A DNA stretch of 64,000 bases from Portunus trituberculatus. Lineage: Eukaryota > Arthropoda > Malacostraca > Decapoda > Portunidae. Position numbers and translations under genes: made by a program. Below the pieces are notes generated by a model, which did not search any database, was not told where the DNA came from, and saw only the letters and a list, made by a program, of their open reading frames with translations. Shown here one piece after another: positions 1 to 10,364 of the stretch. Numbering within the stretch: the stretch's first letter is position 1; the number at the start of each line of letters is the position of its first letter. The DNA is taken from NCBI RefSeq assembly GCF_017591435.1, contig NC_059287.1:8997696-9061695 (forward strand), given 5' to 3'.

Positions 1-1280
1 GCAAGCTTCTCTTCTTTTGGGAATGAAAATAAGCACACCTTTGGCCCACTTTTGTCATTCCCTTTACATAAAGGAACGCAACACTTGTAAGGCATGGCAG
101 AAGGCCTAGTGAGTGCACCAAAACCACTTCAAACAAGACCACGGCGGAGTTCCCAAACACTCCCGACACACCCAGTAGACGCGGATGGCCTACTCGCACT
201 GAAGGTCACATCCATCAGGCCTGTAGGAGAAGGCCGTGGCCTGGCAGGCTGTGTGTATGTGCGAAGTGTGCACACTCTCCTCGCGAAGGTGTCCACACTC
301 TTGTCGATGGTGGTTGGAGGTTGTTTGGCTTTAAGCAGGGGTCGTGAGTGAGTGGCTGTGTGAAGCACAATAACAAGATGCGCACCTCACTTTGAAATAA
401 TGTATAAGCACTTTATAGCATTATAATTGGCGCCTGCTTTAACAAGAAACACAAGAGGGCATGGCGAGGTGGACTGCTGGAAGATAATTACACTGAACTC
501 TGCTTTATGTAGTGCATCAATCACCACCACAAGATGGAGACATTCTTTGTAACAGTTACACGCCGCCACCTGACGACACTTCTAGTAAACACCCTTATCT
601 CTCTCTCTCCGCCATGCTCACTGGGTTCTTACCATGTGCCCAACCAGCGCGCAATACGCTCACGTGACGCAAGCAGGAAGTGCTGCTTCCTGTCACTTCA
701 GTTCTCGCCTCTCTTCTCTCATCAGTGGTTCTCCAGCTCTTACATCATTATATTCATTATCCTCATAACGTCATGCTGCCCAAATTAACTTCAAACTTTC
801 CATCAGTCTGCGGTAATGACCAAACTGGAGCGACTTTTCAAGGTGGAGCTGGTGACGTAGAATATTTTCATTTGGCAACTGACCACCACCACCACCACTG
901 ACCAGACGTCCATTTCATCACCAGACACGAGACCTGGGGTGGGGGGAGAGGGAGGAAAAATGTTGTGCTCTGATAAGATATACTTATTTTTCCTCTTTCT
1001 TCTATTCTTTCCTGTCCTGATCTTTCTCACTCACTTATTCACTCACTCACTCACTCACTCACTCTGAATCCTGTCCTCCACCACCACCACTACCACCATC
1101 AGTTCATTCCTCCACCACGGACACAAACACGTCTTGAAGGAAGGTTAGTCCGCCGCCCAGAGTCACCTCGGCTGTCTGGCTGGCCACCCTGCGTGCCGCG
1201 GGACCAGCTGCAGAGCGGTGGAGGGGCGGCGGTCGGGGTTGCGGGTATAACACTGTGTATGAATATTGTTTGTGTTTTAA
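1..1280. other. Unassigned flank with simple repeats
   Basis: No gene can be supported here. There is a GC-richer stretch at about 1141-1245 and short simple repeats (CAC near 886-898, ACTC at about 1027-1064). The small open frames at 94-368 lie on both strands, have no recognisable domain and no convincing splice context, so they are not annotated. The GC-rich stretch could be an upstream exon or promoter of gene A, but nothing in it proves that. Confidence 0.5.
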
Positions 1281-1674
1281 TTAAGGCGTGTACACACTTG
1301 TTGCATTTCCACGTATCGGATCACCGTTGCGTAGCAGTGTTGACAGGATAGTGCTTCACCGTTGCGTGTCAAAATATGACACAAAGTTACGCAACGGGTT
1401 CCATCCGCCATTTTTCGGTATTTTGGCGTCATCTCAAAGGAATGATACACAACTCACCAACCTTCGTGTGTGTGTGTGTGTGTGTGTGTGGACAAGGAGC
1501 GTGGGATCGTCCAGTTGCATGTTCAGTGTTGTCGTGGACGGGCATGAATATTTTTTGCAATTTTGACCCCAATTGCAGACAAACTCAAAATCAGTTGTGT
1601 GTATCCTTGTCACGTTTTGATACAGTTCCGTCACATGCTGGAATTTCAAGTCAGTCAACACAGTATTGTTTCAT

Positions 1675-2362
1675 TACACAGCTAAAACTTTCTATATGTT
1701 ATTTACAAATACCACCACCAAATACCAACCCTTACCCAGACTTACCATATTAGACAAAGATATCACTCAAGTTTCTAAGACAAAATTTCTCGGTGTCACA
1801 TTTGACAATAATCTTACTTTTAAATATCACATATCAAACCTTTGCCTAAAATTATCTCGATCAATAGCTCTATTACTGAAAATAAAAATTTGTACCAGTG
1901 GAAATTATGAAAATCATGTATTATGCCCATATATTCCCACACTTAACCTACTGTAATCCAATTTGGTCCACTACCTACCCATGTCATCTGCATAATCTAA
2001 ACATCCTCCATAAAAAAATAATTAGAATCATGACAAATAGTGACTTCCTCCAACACACACCTCCACTCTTTAAATCCCTGAAAATCCTTCAACTCTCTGA
2101 TTTATCGAACTTCTTTATCACAGCGTACATGTTCAAACTGATAAATTCCAACAGTAACAGTACTCTGACCCAAACTCATAACCACACCACACGCTACAGA
2201 CATTCACTACAGATTCCTCATCATAACTTAACTCTCTACCAACACTCTCTAATGTTCAAAGGTCCCAAAATATGGAATAGCACTCCAACACACGTAAAAA
2301 AAACAATAAGCGTAAACATCTTTAAGAGAAAACTAAAAAAATATTTATTGTCTCAATACTGA
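1675..2362 (+). pseudogene. 5'-truncated LINE reverse transcriptase C-terminus (CR1/L2-like)
   Basis: Two overlapping open frames (1666-1956 and 1898-2362) together read as the C-terminal part of a non-LTR reverse transcriptase. Visible blocks are KTFYMLF, then FLGVTFDNNLTF (the region after the catalytic motifs), HLTYCNPIW (thumb) and KGPKIWNSTP near the end, closing with a stop after LLSQY. A frameshift near 1900-1955 breaks it, and all catalytic motifs upstream are missing, as expected of a 5'-truncated copy. An AT-rich 3' UTR runs to about 2760 and ends in a short tandem tail. The clade could be CR1, L2 or a close relative; these blocks alone do not decide it. Confidence 0.75.
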
Positions 2363-2764
2363 CACATCTTGTAATTCAATTCCTTTAAATTTCTGCCTTT
2401 CAGTCTTTTGTTAAGTAGACCATATTTATTTTGTTTCCTGGTATTGTAACCAAATAGCTTATTTGTTTTTTTATGATAAGATTCCATTTCAATTTTCTCT
2501 TTATTTCTCATGTAAAATTATGATTTTTTTTTTCCCCCTTCCTTCCTGTTCTTGCAAAGTTAGTTATCCCTAAATCTTTTGTTATTGCAAAACAATTTTT
2601 TTTTCATTATCTTCAGTTAGATTTTTAGTTTAGTTTATTTTAGATTTATATTACAGTATTAGTAGATATTAAGTGTGCCCAAAAAGCTTGTGCTTAATAA
2701 GGGGCTGTTTGTCTTTAAAATAATTGTACCATAAGCTTATAAATGTATTACAGACAAGCATAAT

Positions 2765-2792
2765 AAAGTGTTTAAAGTGTTTAAAGTGTTTA
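2765..2792 (+). repeat. 9-bp tandem 3' tail of the LINE
   Basis: AAAGTGTTT is repeated about three times directly after an AATAAA-like string. CR1/L2-type LINEs commonly end in short tandem repeats rather than poly(A). This marks the 3' end of the LINE inserted in the Harbinger-like element. Confidence 0.6.
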
Positions 2793-3159
2793 TACATAGT
2801 GTAGACACCCACCAACTCCGTCATTCATTTTTCCTTTTATTGATTTGATGTTCATGAATAAAACTAAACGTGGCCACAGACAACTGCACATTTGCACTCA
2901 TATCTACGGTCAGGAACAAACTGAATGACACTGTTGCATCACTCAACGATGATACACCACGCGGATAGGCAAAAATGGGTACAATACCCTGTTGCACGGT
3001 AACGCATTATAAGGTGATACGCAACGATGAAACGATGCGTGGAAATTCAGTAAGTGTGTACACACCTTTAGAAAGTGTTGGTGGTGATGATGTCAGTGTG
3101 CTGTGTATTGGTGGTGGTGGTGGTGATTGTTGGTGATGGTGTGTTTGCTTGTTTTGCAT

Positions 3160-3530
3160 CGTGAATATTGATTGATTGAGTGGCTGAAAGATTGACGGAT
3201 TGATGGATAGATTGCCTGTCTAACTAATAGATTCACTGACTGACTGACATTTGGACTGACTTTCTGACTGACTGACTGACTGACTGATTAAATGAATAAA
3301 ATACTAACTAAATGACTGACTATCTGGCTGACTGACTATTTGGCTAACTGACTGAATGGGCAGATGCGGGAACTGGCAGTGGTTGTGGTTGTGGTGGTGG
3401 TGGTGGTAGTGGTATTTATATGCTTGTGTGAAGATAGATGGATAAGCGGGTAATTTGATGGGTTGATAGATATGTAAATAGACAGTTGGGCAAACAAACA
3501 GATAGATGGATAGGCAGGCAGATAGATGAG
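3160..3530. repeat. Degenerate tetranucleotide repeats
   Basis: Interrupted runs of GACT/GATT (about 3165-3350), GTGGT (about 3378-3412) and GATA/GACA-like units (about 3430-3530). No gene is visible; the short open frames across it are by-products of the repeats. Confidence 0.75.
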
Positions 3531-4021
3531 TCAATGAATTCGTATATAAATAATAATATAGATGTGTATGTAGATAGAAAAAAAGTCTATATTGCTCTAC
3601 TTAGTATCCTGTCACCCTGGTTTATTGTCAGAAATACTCGTATATCAGGCGGTAGAAATGGAGAATGAGAAAAATAGTACAGTCTGCCTTTTAAGCACCT
3701 TGTTTATTGCCTCGCGGGATTTGCCAACACTCGCTGTACAACAAGATACAATTTAATATTTCCTGCTTTGACAAATAACAAAAGCTGGACACGATAACGA
3801 AGAGGAAGATGTCACAATAACCAATAAATCGACATGTGGTATTTGTATAAGCATAGCGTCTCATTAATAAGAGATTTAGTGACAGATAGTTATCATAAAC
3901 ATATATACATGCGTCCTGACTTCACAGATAACCTTTTGCTACGGCAGTAGTCTCTTAGCGGTGGTGGTGGTGAACACAGTTGTGGCGGTGGGCTATACTG
4001 ACCCATGCACATCCACACCCA

Positions 4022-4023
4022 GA

Positions 4024-4096
<73 letters not shown>
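4022..4096. repeat. (AC)n microsatellite
   Basis: A nearly pure AC tract of about 75 bp with one CG interruption. Confidence 0.95.
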
Positions 4097-4097
<1 letters not shown>

Positions 4098-4099
4098 TA

Positions 4100-6070
4100 A
4101 AGTGAAGTGTTGCTATATTACCGACAGTTTTCAAGGAGCACCAAGAGGCAATCAGTATGAGAAACCGTGCAAGCCTTCACCACACTGCCTAATCTTCGTC
4201 TATTAAAGGTATTTATAAGGCTATTCATTTAATGTTAGGTTTTCTTTACATATGAGAGTGAAAACAGTACGCAAATATTTTCAAGTAATGGTATAAGGAG
4301 CATAAAAAGAGCAAGGCGTCTGTATTACCCTCTCATATTTGTTTCCTTCACTTACCCTCGGCCAAACATGTGTCACAAGGTAGCCACCAGTCTAACATTT
4401 CATTTAGTCTAGTCAAAATTTCTCTGTGTGGCTTAATTTTGGTTTGGTGAGATGATAAAGGCTATATATGGATGTCCCGCCGCCGGTGTTGCCTCCAGGC
4501 CGCTTCCCCCCCGACGGTCCCCTAGCCAACACCCTACACCCGCCCTCACCCACCCGTCACCAGCCTGTTGGGTCAAATACTTTTTTTCCAATATTTCCTG
4601 ACGCTAATATTACGCTTCCATGGTATGTTTTTATGGTTTCTATAAATGTTTCGTTGTGTTTGAAGTGTGTTCCGCGCCTGTGCTGGGTAAATATGTGGCG
4701 TTTAGTGGTGTTTTATGGCGTATGTTAAAGGCTTTTAACGCTCAAAATTTCCCACTTGGAGTTTTGAGCTTTTTCATTTCAAGGTATAAGTGGGCCTTTA
4801 TGGTAGCAAAAGAGTGCCTGTCCTCTTTTAAGTGTGAAATCAATCTATTGAGTGAAATATGTGGACTTTGAAATGGTGTTTGGTGCTGTTGTAAAAAGCT
4901 CTTATTTTTCTTTATTTTATTTGCTCACGTTTCTGCTTCTCGGTCTAACACGCTGTAGAATGCCCTAAAAGAAAGCTCAGACTCCCTGAAATGTGATAAA
5001 ATACACGCCAAGTGAAAATGGCTTGACTTTACAGGACGTTTTAAGAGATTTATGGGTTAAAATGTTTTGTACTTTTAACGTACTTAATTTAGACCTTTTT
5101 TAAAAACCAGTTAAGCTGGAGATATTTTGATATTTTGAAAATTAGTTTAAGTATTTATCACGTCATAAAATAACAAGCATTTGGCCGTGGCCTCGTTTTT
5201 GTAAAAGTCATTTTGAAATGAAATGATTTACGTAATTTAGCCGAGTCAGCCCCGTTCCCGTTCTCTCTCGGATGACCACAGCCCACCCAGGTAGTGGCTG
5301 GCGCCAATTTTCCAAATCCACAGTTCGTCGATATTTTGCCTAATATCTAGTGATTTCTACGTGTTTTCGTGGGTTTCTAGGTTCAGATGTTTAGATAATT
5401 GTAGCAGAAAGAGGAAGAAAGTTGAAATAAAGGAGGATAAAGAGGAAGAGAGGAGAAATGGAGGAGGAAGAGGAGCAGCAGCAAAGCCATAATACTTAAG
5501 TCACCCTCCTTTTCCTAAATATTTTGCCTAATATCTAGTGTTTTGATGTGTTTCTAGGCTCAGACGTGTGGATGGAAGGAGGAGGAGGAAGAAGAAGGAG
5601 TAATAATGGAGAAGAATGAAGAAAAAATGAGAAATAAAGGTGGAATAGTAGAAGAAGCCAAGGTGTAATATTTAGGTAAGTGTATTAGTATGTTTTGAGT
5701 GTGGTTTGGGAGAACTTTGAGGGATTGGTTGGTGTTCTGAGTGGGATTTGGTATTATTATGAGTGTTATAAGTGGTGGGGGGGGTTTAGTGGTCTTTTGG
5801 GTGTGTGTGGGGGATATTTAATTAAATATTGGGTGTTTCTAGTGAGTTTGGAGGTATTTTAACCTGTTCTGTGTTTTCTTAGTGTGTTCTGGAATGTTAT
5901 TGAGATTTTAAGAGGGTTTGGGTATATGTGGTTTGTCGTGGGTGTGTGTAAGAGTGAATTGGGCCTATACAAGGATTTTTGAGTATGTTTTGAGGCCCTC
6001 AACAGGCTAGCTCAGTGTCAGTGGGCCCTTATAACAAGTGTCCTTTATCATTGATTACCCGCTTCGTTCC
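4100..6070. other. No supported gene; AT/GT-rich sequence
   Basis: I see no supported gene or transposon. Polypurine stretches occur at about 5400-5475 and 5575-5660, and a GT-rich degenerate stretch at about 5690-5990. Since gene A continues downstream and its first visible exon begins inside a codon, part of this interval is probably intron of gene A. Confidence 0.4.
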
Positions 6071-6073
6071 CAG

Positions 6074-6226
6074 GTGACGACAGGCAGAATGAGGTGGACG
6101 TGGCGGAGGCTGTGGGCGGTCAATTCACGGCGCAGATTACCTACACCTTGCACCACACTGACTGCCCGCCGCTGTTCACTAAAGTCGGGCAAGCCTGTGT
6201 CTCCGTGTTCTGCCCTGGATATAGGA
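6074..6226 (+). CDS. Gene A, internal exon of an unrecognised host protein
   Basis: The exon starts after a pyrimidine-rich acceptor (CGTTCCCAG) and ends at a donor (GGA then GTAAAG). Both edges fall after the first base of a codon. It encodes about 50 residues, beginning DDRQNEVDVAEAVGG and ending VFCPGYR, with three cysteines. Spliced to the exon at 6993, the frame is restored exactly (codon A+GA gives Arg) and then stays open to a normal stop. The 766-bp intron holds (TC)n and (GT)n microsatellites. No family is recognised. Upstream exons are not identified and probably lie to the left. The evidence is splice signals, frame continuity and coding-like composition, not homology. Confidence 0.5.
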
Positions 6227-6272
6227 GTAAAGGAAATTGTGGTTTTTGGTGTTGTTGTTTTTCTGTTAAGAT

Positions 6273-6391
<119 letters not shown>

Positions 6392-6413
6392 AGTGTAGTG
6401 TAGTGGTGTTCAC

Positions 6414-6418
<5 letters not shown>

Positions 6419-6452
<34 letters not shown>
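6419..6452. repeat. (GT)n microsatellite
   Basis: A pure GT run of about 34 bp in the same intron. Confidence 0.95.
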
Positions 6453-6453
<1 letters not shown>

Positions 6454-6992
6454 TAGGGATGATATTGGTAACTTGGGTGTCTGTAATGTGTTTTGGGTGA
6501 GCTTTTTATATTTTGAGGTGTTGCAGGGTGTTTTGGGTTAGTTTTGAGTGATTTAAGTTGTTTGTGTGTGTGTCAGTTGTGTATGGTGTGTTTTGTGGTG
6601 TGGTGTCAGTATTGGTGCATACTGTGTGCTTGTAGTGAATTGTAAGTGCGTTTATTGGTACTATGAGGTTTTTCATGTTGGCAGTATCCAAGGGATTTGA
6701 CAAAGCTAGTTTCAATGATTTCAAATTGTTGACCATTATAACAGGTTCGGCAGTGTTCCAAATTGATATGGACAGTAAACTGAACAATTGTTTTGGTATT
6801 ATGGGTTTGGTACGGCAGTTTTCCTCCTTAGGTCTACAGAGCCACTCACGCAAACCCGATCCACCTTGGCTCTCCTTAACATACCATCCTTATCGTTACA
6901 TCATCCACAATTCCTTCCCCAACCCTGTGTACTACAAGACAACAGGCATTGAGGAGGACGCCATTTCAATATTGTTCCATCTCTTGTTCCAG

Positions 6993-7201
6993 GATTCAGT
7001 ACTACTAACGCCAAAGAAGTGAGGCAAGTTTTTGGAGTGAGCGTGCATGACATACAACAGACACCAGACTGCTACTACTGCCGGTGTTGCCAAAGGAACA
7101 AGAGGAGGAAAAAAAAGGAAGAGAAAGAAGAAAAGGGTGATTCTTGGAGACGTACCAATAAAGTTCTGAAGGTTGGCCACAGATCTTCATCACTGGTGTA
7201 G
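6993..7201 (+). CDS. Gene A, 3'-terminal coding exon
   Basis: It follows the acceptor CTCTTGTTCCAG. It completes the split Arg codon of the previous exon and encodes about 69 residues to a TAG stop at 7199-7201. The residues start FSTTNAKEVRQVFGVSV. A cysteine cluster (PDCYYCRCC) precedes a very basic and acidic stretch (RNKRRKKKEEKEEKGD) and the tail ends HRSSSLV. The cysteine cluster next to lysines could be a membrane-proximal or zinc-binding segment, but this is only a guess. No family is recognised. A 3' UTR follows up to a polyadenylation signal at 7672. Confidence 0.55.
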
Positions 7202-7671
7202 TGTATTTCATTGACCATTTGTAGATTGGGTTGATAAATTTGTAGAATTTGTAGACAGTTGTAGATATGTAGCGGGTATGGTTTTTGCAATGCCTTATCT
7301 ACACCAGCAGAAAACGGTAATATTTAGAAGTTATGCATAGCATTGTAATAGGAGTGTACGGTGTACATATGTATATAGTATTTAAGGAAGGAGAGTGTAG
7401 ACTAAGAGAGGAAGGTAACCTCTTGGGTCACGATTCCTCTGCTCATCACTCATCCTTCCTGTTGTGAAGCACAAAGGTATTGTTACGTGTTTCCCGAGAT
7501 GATGTTTTGTGAGTCTTTCAATGCAATACTTAATTTAAGTGTCTGGCCAGTGTCTTGTAACGTGGTGCAGTTTTTGTTACTTGTATTTATTTTTCATACC
7601 TACTGATATGACGATATCTTGTGAATGATACTCCTATATATTTCTAATGGCAACACAATATCTCTTGATGT

Positions 7672-7677
7672 AATAAA
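7672..7677 (+). promoter_or_regulatory. Polyadenylation signal of gene A
   Basis: A canonical AATAAA 470 bp after the gene A stop codon, in an AT-rich 3' UTR. It is the first canonical hexamer I noticed downstream. Confidence 0.45.
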
Positions 7678-7961
7678 ATGCATAATGTATCGACTTGTTT
7701 TCCTATCAGTTGAAAGAGATGCAAAACAATATCTGGTTTGCAAGTGAAGCGAAATTAGTCAACAATTTGCTGCATGGCGCCACAGCGTCTGAGGTGATAT
7801 GATGCCACAATATAGTTGCATGGAAATACTAGTAGTAATGTGTAAACTGACACACTCCCGTTGCTATTACCACCGTTGCTGCACGTCACGCCCAACGCCA
7901 AGACACACACGGCCACTGGGCTGCGTAGACTCGAGGGGTCGGTGGTGGCGTGGAGACTGAA

Positions 7962-8205
7962 AGATTTCGTCGCAACATTTTTTTATGACCTTGATATTGA
8001 TGTCATCAAATCCCGGAGCGGTTGATTTTAAACTTATTACAATATCTTTTATTTCTTGTTGTGTTGTAGGGTATAAAAAGAAAGAAGACTGAACAGGTCG
8101 TGGCAAAAATGAAGAAAACGAGACTGTCGATTGCTGTACTTTATTAGCTAGAGTAGTTGCTATGTTGCCAAAGTATTCGTTAAATGATGTTGCCTGAGAG
8201 ACGTT
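7962..8205 (-). pseudogene. LINE reverse transcriptase fragment
   Basis: The - strand reads as the N-terminal part of a CR1/jockey-like reverse transcriptase: SFNEYFGNIATTLANK, then PTTQQEIKDIVISLK and TAPGFDDINIKVIKKC. This is the conserved block before the catalytic motifs (usually K-x-aPG-x-D-x-I). The frame stays open before the first Met. Both ends are lost, so only about 80 residues of an element remain. Confidence 0.7.
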
Positions 8206-8454
8206 TCCATGAAGGTTTGAAGTTTGTTAGTTTGTCGTGTGGTTTTCGCCGGTATTCAGAAACATCTTTTCCTCTCACTATGAGTTTTGGGTATGATTAG
8301 ATGATTTTATTTGTATTAGGAAGAGTCTATGGAGGTCAGAAGATTACTGTCCAGTCTCCACTATTTCAATCCCCACGTGAGTTTATGAAGCTGTATAAAA
8401 GCACCAAATAGTAAACAGAATGAATACGAAAATTTATCATGATACTGAAGGGAT

Positions 8455-8458
<4 letters not shown>

Positions 8459-8519
<61 letters not shown>
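8459..8519. repeat. (TC)n microsatellite
   Basis: A pure TC tract of about 61 bp. Confidence 0.95.
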
Positions 8520-8520
<1 letters not shown>

Positions 8521-9006
8521 AAGAAATACTTACTTATATTGTAAATAACTGCCTTAGCTTGGCTTTGAAGGTGGCCATAGGGCGAGCTTGAAGCGGAGCG
8601 GGAACGTGTCTGGACGCCAAGAAATCAGAATTCCTCCACTGAGTGGTGGTGTGGAACAAAAGTTGTAATAATTCCGGAAATAAGTTCGGAAATGCACCAA
8701 TGTATGTAGAAACAAAGAGAGAAAGAAAGACAGCGGCAGAGGTTACGTAGGTTGAGCGAGGCTGCGGGGTTAGTGAAAGAAGTAGACGGTGATAATGGTG
8801 ACACGCCCTATCGGCCGTTTCTCACAATTTTCTCGATACGGCAACTACAATATTTTTTTTCTTTCTTCTGTTTAGCAAAGAAAAGTACAAGTAGCTGTTA
8901 TTTTTTAAAATTTTGTTCGTAATCCTTTCACTGGGCCGCGGCCACCACGCTGACGCCTGTCGCCAGAAAAGTTACAACTTGTAAGTTGAAAGAAGCCAGT
9001 GTCACT

Positions 9007-9008
<2 letters not shown>

Positions 9009-9049
<41 letters not shown>
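9009..9049. repeat. (GT)n microsatellite
   Basis: A pure GT run of about 41 bp. Confidence 0.95.
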
Positions 9050-9050
<1 letters not shown>

Positions 9051-9245
9051 TGGCAGTAGGATCACTGTCATTACAGTAGAGTCCGTCTGCTCTAAAATGA
9101 CACCTGTCTCCGGCTGAGAAATTTTTGTCATTTTAGTTTTGACTGTTGCCGCCAATTTTTCTGGTAGCAGTGCAGCACCGGCCACCGAGACCAAAACTAT
9201 AATGAGGTTTAGCAGAGGAAAATAATATATATGACACTAACGTGA

Positions 9246-9350
9246 TTTTTTTTTTTTTACTGTGTTTTTTGAAAGCTAAAGAACCAAAGGATTTTAACCC
9301 AGGCTAGCTCCCCAGAACACGACCTGCCTACTACTACTCCACTCAGCCCG
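9246..9350 (-). mobile_element. Candidate tRNA-derived SINE
   Basis: Read on the - strand, the sequence begins GGGCTGAGTGGAG, which fits a tRNA A box. About 50 bp further on comes GGGTTAAAATCC, close to the B box consensus GGTTCRANYCC. It ends in an A run (T run at 9246-9258 on the + strand). The A-to-B spacing suits a serine- or leucine-type tRNA with a long variable arm. A second T run borders the head at 9351-9365. It is not a functional tRNA gene because I could not fold a good acceptor stem by eye. Confidence 0.4.
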
Positions 9351-9486
9351 ATTTTTTTTTTTTTTCCATCACCCTGCCGTGGGTGATTCTTATTTGATCT
9401 ATTTTTTTTATTTTGTTAATTTAATTTAAGATGATTTTTTATTGTAATTTATTTATTTATTTTGTTTACTTATTTTACTTATTTTT

Positions 9487-9638
9487 AAATATTAACATTA
9501 TGTACATCACACTTACTTTCATACAAATATTAACATTATGTACATCACACTTACTTTCATACAAATATTAACATTATGTACATCACACTTACTTTCATAC
9601 AAATATTAACATTATGTAAATCACACTTACTTTCATAC
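9487..9638. repeat. 38-bp tandem repeat, four copies
   Basis: Four near-identical 38-bp units starting AAATATTAACATTATGTACA follow one another without gaps. The last copy has one C-to-A change (GTAAATC for GTACATC). Such uniformity suggests recent expansion. Confidence 0.95.
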
Positions 9639-9790
9639 ACGCTTCATTCATACAGGGATCCTATACCTATCTCAAACTATTGTCCTTTTGTCAGGGCATG
9701 GGGAAGGGAGGGATAACTCACAATCACACAGCATCACTACGTATTGCATATACACATGAAGGGAAAACATTCACATTACATCACGCAAGA

Positions 9791-9950
<160 letters not shown>

Positions 9951-10019
9951 ATATATTTACAGAGTGCAAAATAGATAGCATAATATATACACATAAATCA
10001 CAACTCTGATTAAATTGGT

Positions 10020-10355
10020 CTCAGTCAGGTAAATCATCAGTCTATCGACCACGAGAGGCCGTGACTCTGGCAATACGCCGCCAAGGGCCGCCTCTCCTCA
10101 CGATAACGCACACAGTGAAGCAGGATGTGTTCGACAGAGAGGGTGACATTACAGGTGGAACACTGTGGTGGGAAGGTGTTGACTATGTAGGGGAGCATGT
10201 GGGTGGGGAGGGTGCATCCCATCCTGAGGCGTGCGAGGACCACCTCCTCTCGCCATGTGGGGCGACTGGAGGAGGCCCACTCGCCCAGGATGGGTTTGAT
10301 GGTGTGGAAGTGGAGGTTGTTCCAGTGACTCTGCCACAGGAGTTTCGCTGATGAT
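10020..10355 (-). pseudogene. LINE ORF2 C-terminal segment after RNase H
   Basis: The - strand stays open as SAKLLWQSHWNN, then REEVVLARLRMGCTLPTH, PPQCSTCNVTLSVEHILL and HCVRYREERR. This is the typical post-RNase-H region of I/jockey-group LINEs (an LxRLRxGHTxLTH-like block, then a C-x2-C zinc-like motif and VEHILLxC). A matching RNase H piece lies at 12470-12575 on the same strand, beyond the DNA transposon at 10365-12467. The two are therefore probably one LINE split by that transposon. Confidence 0.75.
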
Positions 10356-10364
10356 TTAATTAAG

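Larger units (their letters stand above)
1284..3067. mobile_element. Non-autonomous PIF/Harbinger-like element, split by a LINE
   Basis: The ends are imperfect terminal inverted repeats. The left end starts AGGCGTGTACACACTTG and the right end finishes with the complement of AGGTGTGTACACACTTA. Similarity continues inward for about 150 bp, including shared GTTGCGT and TTTCCACG blocks. Both ends are flanked by the trinucleotide TTA (1281-1283 and 3068-3070), the TWA target duplication typical of PIF/Harbinger transposons. No transposase frame is visible, so this is a MITE-like or internally deleted copy. A LINE 3' end (about 1665-2795) is inserted in it, so the element is older than that LINE insertion. 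A (GT)n tract lies at 1466-1490. The superfamily call rests on the 3-bp duplication and is an inference. Confidence 0.6.

Noticed and set aside
1277..1284. piggyBac (TTAA target) for the element at 1284-3067
   Set aside because: TTAA is present at the left edge, but the right edge is CCTTTAG; a TTA duplication fits both sides better.
4468..4871. Two small + strand frames at 4468-4871
   Set aside because: No domain and no splice signals; composition resembles the surrounding intergenic or intron sequence.
6663..7022. A 119-codon frame overlapping the gene A terminal exon
   Set aside because: Its frame differs from the spliced frame of gene A; most of it lies in the intron and it has no recognisable domain.
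9281..9350. A functional tRNA gene at 9.3 kb
   Set aside because: Box-like elements are present but a paired acceptor stem was not found by eye, and an A tail follows, as in a SINE.
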